Assembly: GCA_964523405.1 (NCBI GenBank)
Contig: CAZGAQ010000001.1
Span: 353,758-417,757 of the forward strand
DNA length: 64,000 nucleotides
Reading direction: 5' to 3'
Origin: CAZGAQ01 sp964523405
Lineage (GTDB): Bacteria > Planctomycetota > Phycisphaerae > UBA1845 > Fen-1342
Shown here: piece after piece, positions 1-9,459 of the stretch
Numbering within the stretch: position 1 is the first letter of the stretch
Layout: the number at the start of each line of letters is the position of its first letter
Notes under the pieces: generated by a model
What the model saw: only the letters and a program-made list of their open reading frames with translations
Told to the model about the DNA's origin: nothing
The model's database searches: none
Made by a program: the position numbers and the translations under genes

Positions 1-518
1 AAGCCCGGGTACTTGCCGCCGTGAATCTGCTCGAATTCATCGAGCATCCAGAGCATGTGCTGGGCGTTGGTCATGACGTCCGGCGCGGGCACGTCGGCGA
101 CCGGGCCGACGTTGCGCGCCACGGCGCGGACCCAGGCGCGGCAAAGCGCTTCCTGCTCGCGCGGGCTGAGGCTGTGCGGAGAGCAGACGATGCCGCCCTT
201 GCTGCCGCCCAAGGGGATGTTCACGACGGAGCATTTCCAGGTCATCCACATGGCCAGCGCGCGGACCGTGTCGACCGTTTCCTGCGGGTGGAAGCGGATG
301 CCGCCCTTGCCCGGCCCCCGCGCGTCGTTGTGCTGCACGCGAAAGCCGCGGAACACCTTGATCGAGCCGTCGTCCATGCGGATGGGCAGGCTGAAGTGAT
401 ACTCGCGCATCGGTTGGCGCAGGAGATCGCGCGTGGCCTGATCCAGGTCCAGCAACGCGGCGACCTTGTCAAACTGGGCTTGCGCCATCGCAAAGGGATT
501 GAACGGCTTCGCACTCAT
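1..518 (-). CDS. gdhA: Glutamate dehydrogenase, N-terminal part (runs off window)
   Basis: The reverse strand encodes about 172 residues of a Glu/Leu/Phe/Val dehydrogenase, which interconverts glutamate with 2-oxoglutarate and ammonia in the cytoplasm. The dimerisation domain is recognisable: a GPGKGGIRFHP segment near residue 70, a PLGGSKGGI glycine-rich segment containing the substrate-binding lysine near residue 105, and an ADVPAPDVMTN segment near residue 145. The start ATG at 518 is preceded by GGAAGGAA about 8 nt upstream. The NAD(P)-binding domain lies beyond position 1, so coenzyme specificity cannot be judged. The gene is transcribed divergently from the ATP-grasp gene on its right. 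Confidence 0.9.
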   Translation of the reverse strand, partial: MSAKPFNPFAMAQAQFDKVAALLDLDQATRDLLRQPMREYHFSLPIRMDDGSIKVFRGFRVQHNDARGPGKGGIRFHPQETVDTVRALAMWMTWKCSVVNIPLGGSKGGIVCSPHSLSPREQEALCRAWVRAVARNVGPVADVPAPDVMTNAQHMLWMLDEFEQIHGGKYPG

Positions 519-942
519 GACTCGATTCCTTCCAGGTGCCGCCGCCGGTGGCGGGCAGGTACTTGCTCGTGCGCCCTCCGGCCGATTGCATCCGGGCGCA
601 CGCGAACGGGATCCTGACTAGGGGATGTCACTGGGCAGGGCTGAACACAGCGCAGCACGACCGACCATGTCGCGGGCCGTACACCAGGCCGGGTGTCCCA
701 CAGCACACACGCTGCGTGAGGGTACAAGACCTTTGTTCCTGCGCCGTCAGGTGCCATCAGACGGTGAACCTCCTAACATAGGCCAAATGGGGCTACCGTG
801 TCAAATCAGTGGCGCCCACCGCGGCGGCGGTTCCCGGCTGACGCGCCGGGTGCACGGGTCTACAATGCCGTGCGGTCGCCGGCGGGGCGCCGGCCGCGGT
901 GCACCCGGATCTGGTGGCGACGTACTGCACGCGGGAGGTCGC
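519..942. other. Divergent intergenic region
   Basis: This 424-base gap separates divergently transcribed genes. A possible sigma-70-type promoter for the right-hand gene is annotated at 838-866. No convincing small gene or hairpin terminator was seen. Confidence 0.5.
838..866 (+). promoter_or_regulatory. Putative sigma-70-type promoter
   Basis: CTGACG (838-843) and TACAAT (861-866) are separated by 17 bases. Transcription would begin near 873, about 70 bases before the ATG at 943. The -35 match is imperfect, so this is a prediction. Confidence 0.4.
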
Positions 943-2721
943 ATGTCCGCGCAGCCCGACAACCGGCCCGCCGGTCCGTCCGATCCTGTCTATGCCCGCT
1001 TCGACCGCGAATTCCTCGCGGGCGATGAGAATTTCACAGTGATCGGGACGGGGGGCATCGGGGGCAAGGCACGCGGTCTGGCGCGGGTCAAGCGCATCCT
1101 GGCGCGGGCCTGTCCGGCGGGCCAACTGGCGGACTTCGTCGTGGACATTCCGCGGCTGGCGGTCGTCGGGACGGACGTCTTCGAGCAGTTCATGGAGCAC
1201 GGGGGGCTGTGGGAGGTCGCCCTGTCGGACGCTCCGGACGATCGGATCGCGCACGCGTTCCAGCAGGCCGAGCTGCCGCCGCTGATCGTGGGGGACCTCC
1301 GGGCGCTGATCGCCGCGGTGCACCAGCCGCTCGCGGTGCGCTCGTCCAGCCTGTTGGAGGACGCCCTGCAGCACCCGTTCGCCGGGACCTACGCCACCAA
1401 GATGATCGCGAACAACCAGGCGGACGTGGCGACCCGGTTTCGGCGTTTGGGAGAGGCGATCAAGTTCGTCTGGGCGTCGACGTTCTTCCGTGACGCCAAG
1501 CGCTACATGCGCGCGATCGGGCGGAGCTGCCGCGATGAGCGTATGGCCGTCATCATCCAGGAGGTTGTCGGGCAGCGCTACGGCGCGCGGTTTTATCCGA
1601 CCATCGCGGGCGTCATCCGCACATACAACTTCTATCCGACCGGCCCGGCCCAGCCCGCGGACGGCGTGGTCAGCCTGGCGCTGGGCCTGGGCAAAACGAT
1701 CGTCGACGGTGGCCTCACGTGGACGTACTCACCGGCCTTTCCGCGGCACTGCCCGCCATATGGCTCGGTCTGGGACCTGCTGCACAACACGCAGGCGGAG
1801 TTCTGGGCGGTCAACATGGGGCCGCCGCCGCCGTATGACCCGATCAATGAGGCTGAGTATCTCGTGCGCGGCACGCTGGCGGAGGCCGAATACGACGGGC
1901 TACTCGCACCGCTGGTTTCCACCTATGACGCAGAGTCGGATCGCGTCGTGCTGGGCATGGGCCGGAGCGGGCCGCGCGTGCTCAACTTCGCGCCGCTGCT
2001 GGACCTGCAGGAGATTTCGCTCAACGCGGTGATCGCGCAACTGGCGGCCGCGTGCAAGGGCGCGGTGCAGTCGGACGTGGAGATCGAGTTCGCGGTAACG
2101 CTGGGGCGGGCGGGCGCGGAGCGCACCGCGCCGCACCGGTTTGGCTTTCTGCAGTTGCGGCCGATGCTGGTGGCGGACGAGCAGGTGGAGGTGCCGCCGG
2201 AGGAGTTGCGCAGCCCGCGGGCGCTGGTCGCCACAGAGCGCGTGCTGGGCAACGGCGTGCTGGATACGCTCACGGACATTGTCTACGTTCGGCCGGAGGG
2301 GTTTGAAGCCCGGAACACGCCGGCGATTGCCGCGGAGCTGGAAACGCTGAACCAGCGCCTGGCGGACGAGGGGCGGCTGTACATCTTGATCGGTTTCGGG
2401 CGCTGGGGCAGCAGCGATCCGTGGCTGGGCGTTCCAGTGACCTGGCCGCAGATTTCGGGCGCACGGGTCATTGTGGAAGCGACGCGGCCGGACATGAACG
2501 TGGACCCGAGCCAGGGCTCGCACTTCTTCCACAACATGACGAGTTTTCGCGTACAGTATCTGACGGTGAGCCATTGCGGGCCCTACGCGCTGGACTGGGC
2601 GTGGCTGGCGGCGCTGCCGGCGGTGCACGAGACGGCGCACGTGCGGCACGTGCGGGCGCCGCAGGCGCTGACGGCGAAAGTGGATGGGCGGGCCGGGCGC
2701 GGCGTGGTGCTGCACGCGTGA
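943..2721 (+). CDS. PEP/pyruvate-binding (PPDK_N ATP-grasp) protein without phosphotransfer domains
   Basis: This 592-residue protein contains the ATP-grasp nucleotide-binding region of PEP synthase and pyruvate phosphate dikinase. Visible marks are GIGGKARGL (about residues 39-45), RSSSLLED (about 133), an FAGTYAT loop, and the closing pattern DVEIEF followed by LQLRP. The mobile phosphohistidine domain and PEP-binding barrel of full-length enzymes are absent. Instead the C-terminus has a GRWGSSDPWLGVPV block (about 486-500) and a SQGSHFFHNM block, both shared with the protein encoded immediately downstream. The ATG at 943 follows GGGAGG; the frame is open further upstream, but that part looks non-coding. 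The role is unknown: it may bind ATP or phosphorylate a small molecule or protein, but PEP synthesis is unlikely with this piece alone. Confidence 0.8.
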   Translation: MSAQPDNRPAGPSDPVYARFDREFLAGDENFTVIGTGGIGGKARGLARVKRILARACPAGQLADFVVDIPRLAVVGTDVFEQFMEHGGLWEVALSDAPDDRIAHAFQQAELPPLIVGDLRALIAAVHQPLAVRSSSLLEDALQHPFAGTYATKMIANNQADVATRFRRLGEAIKFVWASTFFRDAKRYMRAIGRSCRDERMAVIIQEVVGQRYGARFYPTIAGVIRTYNFYPTGPAQPADGVVSLALGLGKTIVDGGLTWTYSPAFPRHCPPYGSVWDLLHNTQAEFWAVNMGPPPPYDPINEAEYLVRGTLAEAEYDGLLAPLVSTYDAESDRVVLGMGRSGPRVLNFAPLLDLQEISLNAVIAQLAAACKGAVQSDVEIEFAVTLGRAGAERTAPHRFGFLQLRPMLVADEQVEVPPEELRSPRALVATERVLGNGVLDTLTDIVYVRPEGFEARNTPAIAAELETLNQRLADEGRLYILIGFGRWGSSDPWLGVPVTWPQISGARVIVEATRPDMNVDPSQGSHFFHNMTSFRVQYLTVSHCGPYALDWAWLAALPAVHETAHVRHVRAPQALTAKVDGRAGRGVVLHA

Positions 2722-2847
2722 CGGTGGGGGTGGGGCGCGAACCGGCCGGTCCGGCGGCGGGCGTGCCCGGCGATGCGGGGGCGGACGGGGCCTGCTCGCC
2801 GGGCGTGGGAATTCGGCGTACACTGGCAAGCCCTGGAGAACGCCGGA

Positions 2848-5800
2848 ATGGACGCAAGCATTTCCTTTCAGAGTCTGATTCGCGACCTGCAGGAGCGCGC
2901 CAAGGAGCTGAACTGCCTCTACACGGTGGAGGAGTTGACCAGCGACCCGAGCCTGGCGCTGCCGGACGTGCTGCGCGGCGTGATCGCGGCCCTGCCGCAG
3001 GGCTGGCAGTACACGGACATCTGTCGGGCGCGCCTCACCAGCAACGGGACGGTGTACGCATCGGACGGCTTTCGCGAGACGCCCTGGATGCAGAGCGCCA
3101 CGATCCTGGTGCAGGGGGAGCCGATGGGGCGCGTGGAGGTCGCGTATCTGGAGGAGATGCCGTTCGCCGGAGAGGGGCCGTTTCTGCGTGAGGAGCGACG
3201 GCTGATCGACACGATCGCGGACCGCCTGGGCAGTTGCCTGACGCATCGCACGCTGGTGGAGTCGATGCAGCAGTGGCGGGCGGCGGAGCAGCGCGCGTCG
3301 CGGCGCACGATGCAGGATTGGTCCGTGATTCTGGATCTGCTGCGCCGCACGGATCAAGGCCTGCTGCTGCGCGTGGCGCGGAAGATGATCAACCACCTCT
3401 GCTGGAGCGGTGTGCGGGAAGCCGGGCCGCTGCTGCCGCACTTCGGCGGGCCGGGGCGGAGCGAGGACGATCTGTACGGGGAATCCAACCGGCCGCAGGA
3501 TCGGGACAACGCGCCGACGAGCGACACGCTGGTGGACGAGGCGTTCCGGCTGGCAGCGGTGCACCTGTCCGACGACGAGATCGTGGCGTGCGTGCACACG
3601 TGGATCAAACAGGACCGGGCGAGCTTCCTGGTCAACGCGCTGGAGAACTACCACACGTCGCTGGCCGAGGTGAGCGACGCGATCAGCCGGTTCCAGCACG
3701 CGACCCACGGCGAGGTTGAGCTGTCGCTGTCGACCTTGAAGGGGCTGCGCGTGTCGCTGGTGCGACGCGTCCTCACCGATCAGCTCGAGTTCATCAACGT
3801 CGCCAAGAACTACGTCGACATTCGCGATTTCCACGAACTGCTGCAGCGCTGCATCTTTCCGGCCAAGGGGCACGGGCGCATCGGCGGGAAGAGCTCCGGG
3901 CTGTTTCTGGCGCGGCAGATCATCCGGCGGCACGCGGGGGAGAGCGAACTGCTGGCGAGCGTGCGCACGCCGAAGACGTGGTACATCACCTCGGACGGGC
4001 TGCACAATTTCGTGTACTGCAACCACCTCGAAGATGTGTTCACGCAGAAGTACAAGGAAATTGACCAGGTCCGCCAGGAATACCCGGACATCGTGCAGGT
4101 CTTCAAGCATTCGCAGTTCTCGTCGGACATGCTCAAGGGGCTGTCGCTGGCGCTGGACGACTTCGGCGAGCGGCCGGTGATCGTGCGCAGCTCGAGCCTG
4201 CTGGAGGATCGCTTCGGGGCGGCATTCTCGGGCAAGTACAAGAGTCTGTTTCTGGCGAACCAGGGGACCAAGCAGGAGCGCATGGCGGCGCTGGTGGATG
4301 CCATCGCGGAGGTGTACGCGTCGACGTTCGCACCGGACCCGATCGAATACCGGGCGGAGCGCAACCTCCTGGACTTTCAGGAGGGAATGGGCGTGATGAT
4401 TCAGGAGGTGGTGGGCACGCGGATCGGCGACTACTTCCTGCCGGTGTTCGCGGGGGTGGCGTTCTCCAACAACGAGTTCCGCTGGTCGCCGCGCATCCGG
4501 CGCGAGGACGGCCTGGTGCGCCTGGTGCCGGGGCTGGGGACGCGGGCGGTGGACCGCACCGGTGATGACTACCCGGTCCTGGTGTCGCCGGGGCAGCCCG
4601 GGCTGCGGGCGAACGCGACGGCCGAGGAGACGGTGCGCTATTCGCCGAAGTATATGGACGTGATCTACCTGCCGACGAACAGCTTCGAGACGGTGAAGGT
4701 GGACGAGTTTCTGCGCGAGGCGGGCGAGCGCGTGCCGGGGCTGGAACGCCTGGTCTCGGTGAACCAGCACGGGCGGCTGTGCGCACCGCTGCTGGGGCAG
4801 GTGGATTTCGAGCGCGACGATTTGGTGCTGACGTTCGAGGGCCTGCTGACGCGCACGCCCTTCATCAAGCAGATCCAGACGCTGCTGCAACTGCTGCAGC
4901 ACGAGCTGAATGCCCCGGTCGACATCGAGTTCGCGTCCGATGGGCAGCAGTTGTACCTGCTGCAATGCCGCACGCAGACGCCGGGCAAGCAATACGCCCC
5001 GGCGCCGATCCCCCGGGACCTGCCGCCGGAGCGCGTGATCTTCACCACGCACCGCCACATTTCCAACGGCAGCGTGCCGAACATCACGCACGTCGTGTAC
5101 GTGGACCCGGATCACTACGGGCAACTCGAATGCCTCGAGGACATGGTGGCCGTGGGGCGGGCGGTGGGCCGGCTGAACAAGCTGCTGCCCAAGCGGCAGT
5201 TCATCCTGATGGGGCCGGGGCGGTGGGGCAGCCGGGGCGACATCAAGCTCGGCGTGCGGGTGACGTATTCGGACATCAACAACACGTCGATGCTGGTGGA
5301 GATCGCGCGGCGTAAGGGCGAGTACACGCCGGACCTGTCGTTCGGCACGCACTTCTTCCAGGATCTGGTGGAAGCCGCGATCCGCTACCTGCCCCTGTAC
5401 CCGGACGAGGACGGCGAGGTCTTCAGCGAGCGCTTTCTGACGCAGTCGGACAACATACTGCCGGAGCTGCTGCCAGAATACGCGCACCTGCGCGACGTGC
5501 TGCGCGTGATCGACGTGCCGCGTGTGGCCAATGGCCAGGTGCTGCACATTCTGATGAACGGCGATTTGAACGAGGCCGTGGGGGTGCTGGTGCCGGCGAA
5601 TGCGGAGCCCACGGCGGGCGATGAGGTGGCAGTCGATCTCAAGCCGCAGAGTGGGCAGGACTGGCGCTGGCGGATGCGGATGGCGGAGCGCATCGCCGCG
5701 CGGCTCGACCCGGAGCGCTACGGCGTGAAGGGGATTTACATTTTCGGTAGCACGAAGAACGCCACCGCCGGGCCGGGCAGCGACATCGATCTGCTGGTGC

Positions 5801-6042
5801 ACTTCATCGGGACCGCGGAACAGGAAGCGGCCCTGCAGCAGTGGCTGGACGGCTGGAGCCTGTCGCTGGCGGAGATGAACTACCTGCGCACCGGCTACAA
5901 GACGGAGCGCCTGCTGGACGTGCACGTCGTCACCGATGAGGACCTGCGGCGGCAGACGAGCTTCGCGGCGAAGATCAACGCGGTCACCGACGCCGCCCGG
6001 CCGCTGGCTTTGGGGCGGGATGTCGGCAAGCGCCCCGCGTGA
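2848..6042 (+). CDS. GAF-like / PEP-pyruvate-binding ATP-grasp / nucleotidyltransferase fusion
   Basis: This 1064-residue protein has three recognisable parts. Residues 1-150 resemble the GAF-like sensor found at the start of some histidine kinases (LNCLYTVEEL, GWQYTDICRARL). Residues about 340-710 form a PPDK_N ATP-grasp domain, with GRIGGKSSG near 345, RSSSLLEDRFG near 448 and the DIEF/LLQCR end. Residues about 790-850 repeat the GRWGS and GTHFF module of the preceding protein. The last 120 residues carry a nucleotidyltransferase motif, with GS near 966 followed by D-I-D near 978. No phosphohistidine or PEP-barrel domain is present. The start at 2848 is chosen because upstream codons look non-coding; no strong Shine-Dalgarno is visible. 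It lies about 126 bases after its paralogue and is probably co-transcribed. A signalling or modification role is inferred, not shown. Confidence 0.8.
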   Translation: MDASISFQSLIRDLQERAKELNCLYTVEELTSDPSLALPDVLRGVIAALPQGWQYTDICRARLTSNGTVYASDGFRETPWMQSATILVQGEPMGRVEVAYLEEMPFAGEGPFLREERRLIDTIADRLGSCLTHRTLVESMQQWRAAEQRASRRTMQDWSVILDLLRRTDQGLLLRVARKMINHLCWSGVREAGPLLPHFGGPGRSEDDLYGESNRPQDRDNAPTSDTLVDEAFRLAAVHLSDDEIVACVHTWIKQDRASFLVNALENYHTSLAEVSDAISRFQHATHGEVELSLSTLKGLRVSLVRRVLTDQLEFINVAKNYVDIRDFHELLQRCIFPAKGHGRIGGKSSGLFLARQIIRRHAGESELLASVRTPKTWYITSDGLHNFVYCNHLEDVFTQKYKEIDQVRQEYPDIVQVFKHSQFSSDMLKGLSLALDDFGERPVIVRSSSLLEDRFGAAFSGKYKSLFLANQGTKQERMAALVDAIAEVYASTFAPDPIEYRAERNLLDFQEGMGVMIQEVVGTRIGDYFLPVFAGVAFSNNEFRWSPRIRREDGLVRLVPGLGTRAVDRTGDDYPVLVSPGQPGLRANATAEETVRYSPKYMDVIYLPTNSFETVKVDEFLREAGERVPGLERLVSVNQHGRLCAPLLGQVDFERDDLVLTFEGLLTRTPFIKQIQTLLQLLQHELNAPVDIEFASDGQQLYLLQCRTQTPGKQYAPAPIPRDLPPERVIFTTHRHISNGSVPNITHVVYVDPDHYGQLECLEDMVAVGRAVGRLNKLLPKRQFILMGPGRWGSRGDIKLGVRVTYSDINNTSMLVEIARRKGEYTPDLSFGTHFFQDLVEAAIRYLPLYPDEDGEVFSERFLTQSDNILPELLPEYAHLRDVLRVIDVPRVANGQVLHILMNGDLNEAVGVLVPANAEPTAGDEVAVDLKPQSGQDWRWRMRMAERIAARLDPERYGVKGIYIFGSTKNATAGPGSDIDLLVHFIGTAEQEAALQQWLDGWSLSLAEMNYLRTGYKTERLLDVHVVTDEDLRRQTSFAAKINAVTDAARPLALGRDVGKRPA

Positions 6043-6240
6043 CCACCGCGGGCTGAGGTGCGGGGGCGTGACGGGCGGCCCGGCCCGGCGCGGAGGTTTG
6101 CGGGGGGCCGGCTGGACCGTTTCAGGCTGCCTATAATCGACGCAGTCGCCGGGAGCGGGCCGACGCGTCGCGTGTACGCGGTACCCCCGGGCCACGGCGC
6201 TGCACCGGCCGCCGGCAGGCGGCTTGGGAGACCACGGGAC

Positions 6241-6984
6241 ATGATCACGCCGGACCAGACCAGGCAATATCAGCGCGAAGGGTACACGATCTGTCGGCAG
6301 GTGCTCGAACCGGCGCGGCTGCGCGAGATGACCGCCTACCTGGACGGCTTCATCGCCGAGATGTCGAAGATCATGCGGCCGGAGCACCTCGACAAGCCGC
6401 ACGTGTGGGACAAGCGGTTCCTGGATTTCTGTGCGACGCCGTCCCTGTTGGATCATGTCGAACAGCTCATTGGGCCGGACATCGTGCTGTTCTCCAGCCA
6501 CATCATCAGCAAAGCCAAGGGCGACGGGCTGCCGGTGCCGTGGCACCAGGACGCGATCTACTGGGACCTCGAGCCGATGAACGTGACGACGCTGTGGCTG
6601 GCGATCGACGCGTCGACCGTGGAGAACGGCTGTATGCGCGTGATCCCCGGCACGCACACGCGCGGGCCGCTCGAGCACGTCCGCGACACCAGCCCGGAGG
6701 GCAAGGTGCTCGATCGCGGGCTGAAGCCGGAGTTCGTGGACGAGCGCCAGGCCGTGGACTGCGTGCTGCAGCCGGGGGACTGCTCGTTCCATGCGCCGTA
6801 CCTGATCCACGGCTCGACGCCGAATAAGTCACCCCAGCGGCGCTGCGGGTACACGATGCGCTTCATGCCGGCGACGACGAAGTTGCTGCGCAACGGGCCC
6901 CTGGCGCAGTGGTTCGCGAGTCACCCGCTGTTCCTGCTGCGGGGGCGGGATCGGTCCGGGACCAACGTGTACGCAAACGTCTGA
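6241..6984 (+). CDS. Phytanoyl-CoA dioxygenase (PhyH) family protein
   Basis: This 247-residue protein belongs to the Fe(II)/2-oxoglutarate-dependent PhyH oxygenases. The iron-binding H-x-D is in WHQDAIYW (His about 102, Asp about 104). The distal histidine is in LIHGSTPN near 189, and an arginine further on could bind 2-oxoglutarate. NGCMRVIPGTH is the usual core segment. The family hydroxylates lipids, halogenated or natural-product substrates, so no substrate is assigned. The ATG at 6241 follows GGGAG at suitable spacing, and a perfect TATAAT lies at 6132-6137 without a clear -35 box. It stands alone between the ATP-grasp pair and the rhomboid gene. Confidence 0.88.
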   Translation: MITPDQTRQYQREGYTICRQVLEPARLREMTAYLDGFIAEMSKIMRPEHLDKPHVWDKRFLDFCATPSLLDHVEQLIGPDIVLFSSHIISKAKGDGLPVPWHQDAIYWDLEPMNVTTLWLAIDASTVENGCMRVIPGTHTRGPLEHVRDTSPEGKVLDRGLKPEFVDERQAVDCVLQPGDCSFHAPYLIHGSTPNKSPQRRCGYTMRFMPATTKLLRNGPLAQWFASHPLFLLRGRDRSGTNVYANV

Positions 6985-7077
6985 AATGGTCAGGGCGGGC
7001 GGAGCCGCGGCCGGCGCGGGCGGGTATACTGTGGCGGCACCGCGTGGGTGCGCGGTGCCGGTCCGGCGAGCAGGCGT

Positions 7078-8265
7078 ATGCTGATTCCGATCGGCTCCGA
7101 CATCCGTACGCAGCGCTGGCCGATCGGCAACTACGTGCTGATCGGCCTGAACGTTCTGGTGTTCGTGTTTACGGATTATCTGGGCAATGCGGTGGGGGAC
7201 AATCTGGGCGTGCGGCTCAAGGCTTTCTACTCGCTGGATGCGACGCGTCCGGCCGTATACCAGTACCTGACGTACCAGTTCCTCCACGGCGATATCCTGC
7301 ATCTCGCGGGCAACATGCTGTTCCTGTGGATTTTTGGCAACCCGGTTTGCGACCGGATGGGCTCGCTGAGCTACACGCTGTTCTATCTGGCCGGCGGAGT
7401 TTTCGCGGGGTTCGCGTTCACGCTGGGGGCCGACAACCCGATCGTGGGGGCCTCCGGCGCCATCGCGGCCGTGACGACCGCATTCCTGGCCCTGTTCCCG
7501 CGCGTGCACATCACGCTGCTGGTCTGGATGTTCTTCGTGTTCACGTTCCAGGTGCCGGCGCTGATCCTGATCGTGTTCAAGATCATCCTGTGGGACAACA
7601 TCATTGCCCCGCGGTTCGATGCGGCGGCCTACTCCAATGTGGCTTACTCGGCGCATCTGGGCGGTTATGCGTTCGGCTTTGCGACGATCGTCCTGATGCT
7701 GGCGGTGCGGGCCCTGCCGCGCAACCAGTTCGACATCGTGGGGCTGTGGTCGCGCGCGGGACGCCGGCAGGGTTGGTTCGAGGGTCCGGGCGGTGAGACG
7801 CCGCTGGCGCGCCCGGTGGTCGTGCAGGAGCTGGGCTCGCGTCCACTCGAGCAGGTGCCGCTGACGCCGCTCGAGAATCTGCGTGAGGAAGTGGCCCGGC
7901 GCCTGGCGGCCCGCGATCCGCAGGGGGCGGTGGCGGCATACGAGCAGTTGCTCCAGTTGGACGCGGCGCAGGTCCTGTCCAGTGCGCACCAGATCGAGAT
8001 TGCCAATCACTTGGCGCAGACGCGGCGTTACGCCGAGGCGGCGCAGGCCTACGAGGCGTTTTTGGCCGCGTACCCGACGGCGGGCGACGTGCCGGAGGTG
8101 CGCCTGTTCGTGGGGCTGATCGCCGGCCGCTACCTGGGGCAGGACGAGCGGGCCGTGCGGCATCTGCGGGAAGCCCTGCTGGGGCTGCACCTGGATGCGC
8201 AGCGCGCCCTGGCGGAGGCGGAATTGCGGCAGGCGGAGGCGCGCCTGGCGGCGCGGTCGTCGTAG
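7078..8265 (+). CDS. Rhomboid-family intramembrane serine protease with C-terminal TPR-like region
   Basis: This 395-residue protein has a multi-spanning N-terminal half typical of rhomboid proteases. The catalytic serine is Ser126 in GASGA and the catalytic histidine is His193 in SAHLGG. The HGDILHLAGNMLFLW segment precedes the serine helix as expected. A soluble tail of about 160 residues follows the membrane domain; it contains two or more helical repeats (AVAAYEQLLQLD, AAQAYEAFLAAYP) that look like TPRs. The domain cleaves membrane proteins within the bilayer; the tail probably binds partners or substrates. A GGGTATACT -10-like box lies near 7022-7030. Confidence 0.88.
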   Translation: MLIPIGSDIRTQRWPIGNYVLIGLNVLVFVFTDYLGNAVGDNLGVRLKAFYSLDATRPAVYQYLTYQFLHGDILHLAGNMLFLWIFGNPVCDRMGSLSYTLFYLAGGVFAGFAFTLGADNPIVGASGAIAAVTTAFLALFPRVHITLLVWMFFVFTFQVPALILIVFKIILWDNIIAPRFDAAAYSNVAYSAHLGGYAFGFATIVLMLAVRALPRNQFDIVGLWSRAGRRQGWFEGPGGETPLARPVVVQELGSRPLEQVPLTPLENLREEVARRLAARDPQGAVAAYEQLLQLDAAQVLSSAHQIEIANHLAQTRRYAEAAQAYEAFLAAYPTAGDVPEVRLFVGLIAGRYLGQDERAVRHLREALLGLHLDAQRALAEAELRQAEARLAARSS

Positions 8266-8271
8266 CGGCCG

Positions 8272-9459
8272 CTAAACGGGTAGGGGGCACCCGGCCAGGA
8301 TGGCGTCCACGCACGATTCCCAGCCGGCTCGCGCTGCCGCCTGTTGGCGTGCTTCCTGGCCAAGCTGAGCCGTGCGGGCGGGATTACCACTGAGTTCGTG
8401 GATCGCGGCGGCGAGCGCTCCGGGGCAGGTGCGGTCGTACAGCAGTCCGCCGCCGCCGGCGACCAGTTCAGCGGCGCCGGCATAGACGCGCGGGGGGGCG
8501 TGGCGCGGAACCAGCACCGGACGTCCGCCCGCGCGCGCCTCCAGGATCGCGTTGGGGTGGGCGTCGTAGTGGCTGGTCGAGACGACGGCATCGGCCGCGG
8601 CGAGCCAGGGGACGATATCCGGCTGCGAACCGGCCAGCGTAACGCGCCGGCTCACGCCGAGCTGGGCGGCCAGAGTGGCGAGCGCTTGACGCTCCGGGCC
8701 GTCGCCGACGATGACCAGCCGCACGCGCGGCTCCGTCGTCACGAGCTCGCGGATGGCGAGATCGAACGCCTTGTTGCGGTCGCATAGCCCGACCGCCAGC
8801 ACGACGAACGTGCTTGGGGCACAGGCGAGGGCGGCCCGCTGCCGGTCGCGTACGGCGGCGTCGAGGTCGCAAAGCGGCGGGCCGTAGGGGCACACGACGG
8901 TGTGCGCCGCCGCAGCAGGCTGCAGCGCGACGACCTCGTCGCGCGCCAGGACCGTCGGGACGAGCACACGATCCGCAGCCTCTAGCGCGGCTTTCTCGCT
9001 GGCGCAGACCGCGATGTAGTCCAGTTGCTTCCAGACCGTCGGGGCGCGGCCGAGTGGCCAGGTGAAAGGCACGCAATGGGTCAGCAGGCACGGGACGCGG
9101 TAGACGAGCGGCACGTCCGGCCAGGTGCGGCGGGCAGCCAGGGCCCACGGCATGGTCATGCACACGAAGGCCCGGCGCGGTGGCGGCAATTCGCGCAATT
9201 GTTGCGCCAGCCGAGCGGCCGCGCGCCAGCGGCGCACGCGCCACAGCAGGGCGGGCGGGGCGTCGTCCAGCACGAGCGCGGGAGCGTCCGGGGCGGGCGG
9301 CGCGGGCGGCGGGCGGCCTGTGCTGAGCAGAAGCGTCGACAGGTCGCGCTTCTGCAGGGCCGCGTGCAGTCCGCGTCCAAAGGTCAGCGCGCCGCCCCAG
9401 CCCTGGCTGGTGGGGTGGTGCGTCAGGTAGATGTCGCGTGGCTCCAGGTGCACGGCCAT
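8272..9459 (-). CDS. GT4-type glycosyltransferase (tandem copy A)
   Basis: This 395-residue protein has the GT-B fold of family 4 glycosyltransferases. The N-terminal glycine loop lies in HPTSQGWGGALTFGRG. The C-terminal domain has LAVGLCDRNKAFDLAI, RLVIVGDGPE, VTLAGSQPDI and the acidic HPNAILEARAGGRPVL segment that binds the nucleotide-sugar. It is clearly a duplicate of the gene at 9635-10804, and the two are similar from end to end. The ATG at 9459 is chosen because it aligns with the start of the paralogue; an upstream GTG at 9498 is an alternative. With the FkbM methyltransferase nearby, a surface polysaccharide role is plausible. Donor and acceptor are unknown. Confidence 0.87.
   Translation of the reverse strand: MAVHLEPRDIYLTHHPTSQGWGGALTFGRGLHAALQKRDLSTLLLSTGRPPPAPPAPDAPALVLDDAPPALLWRVRRWRAAARLAQQLRELPPPRRAFVCMTMPWALAARRTWPDVPLVYRVPCLLTHCVPFTWPLGRAPTVWKQLDYIAVCASEKAALEAADRVLVPTVLARDEVVALQPAAAAHTVVCPYGPPLCDLDAAVRDRQRAALACAPSTFVVLAVGLCDRNKAFDLAIRELVTTEPRVRLVIVGDGPERQALATLAAQLGVSRRVTLAGSQPDIVPWLAAADAVVSTSHYDAHPNAILEARAGGRPVLVPRHAPPRVYAGAAELVAGGGGLLYDRTCPGALAAAIHELSGNPARTAQLGQEARQQAAARAGWESCVDAILAGCPLPV

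Noticed and set aside
943..2721. Full PEP synthase or pyruvate phosphate dikinase
   Set aside because: The phosphohistidine domain and the C-terminal barrel are missing, so only the ATP-grasp part is claimed.
1900..6810. Very long open frame on the minus strand opposite the ATP-grasp genes
   Set aside because: It is the mirror of high-GC coding sequence on the plus strand; its product is Arg/His/Gln-rich without recognisable domains, while the plus-strand frames have clear motifs.
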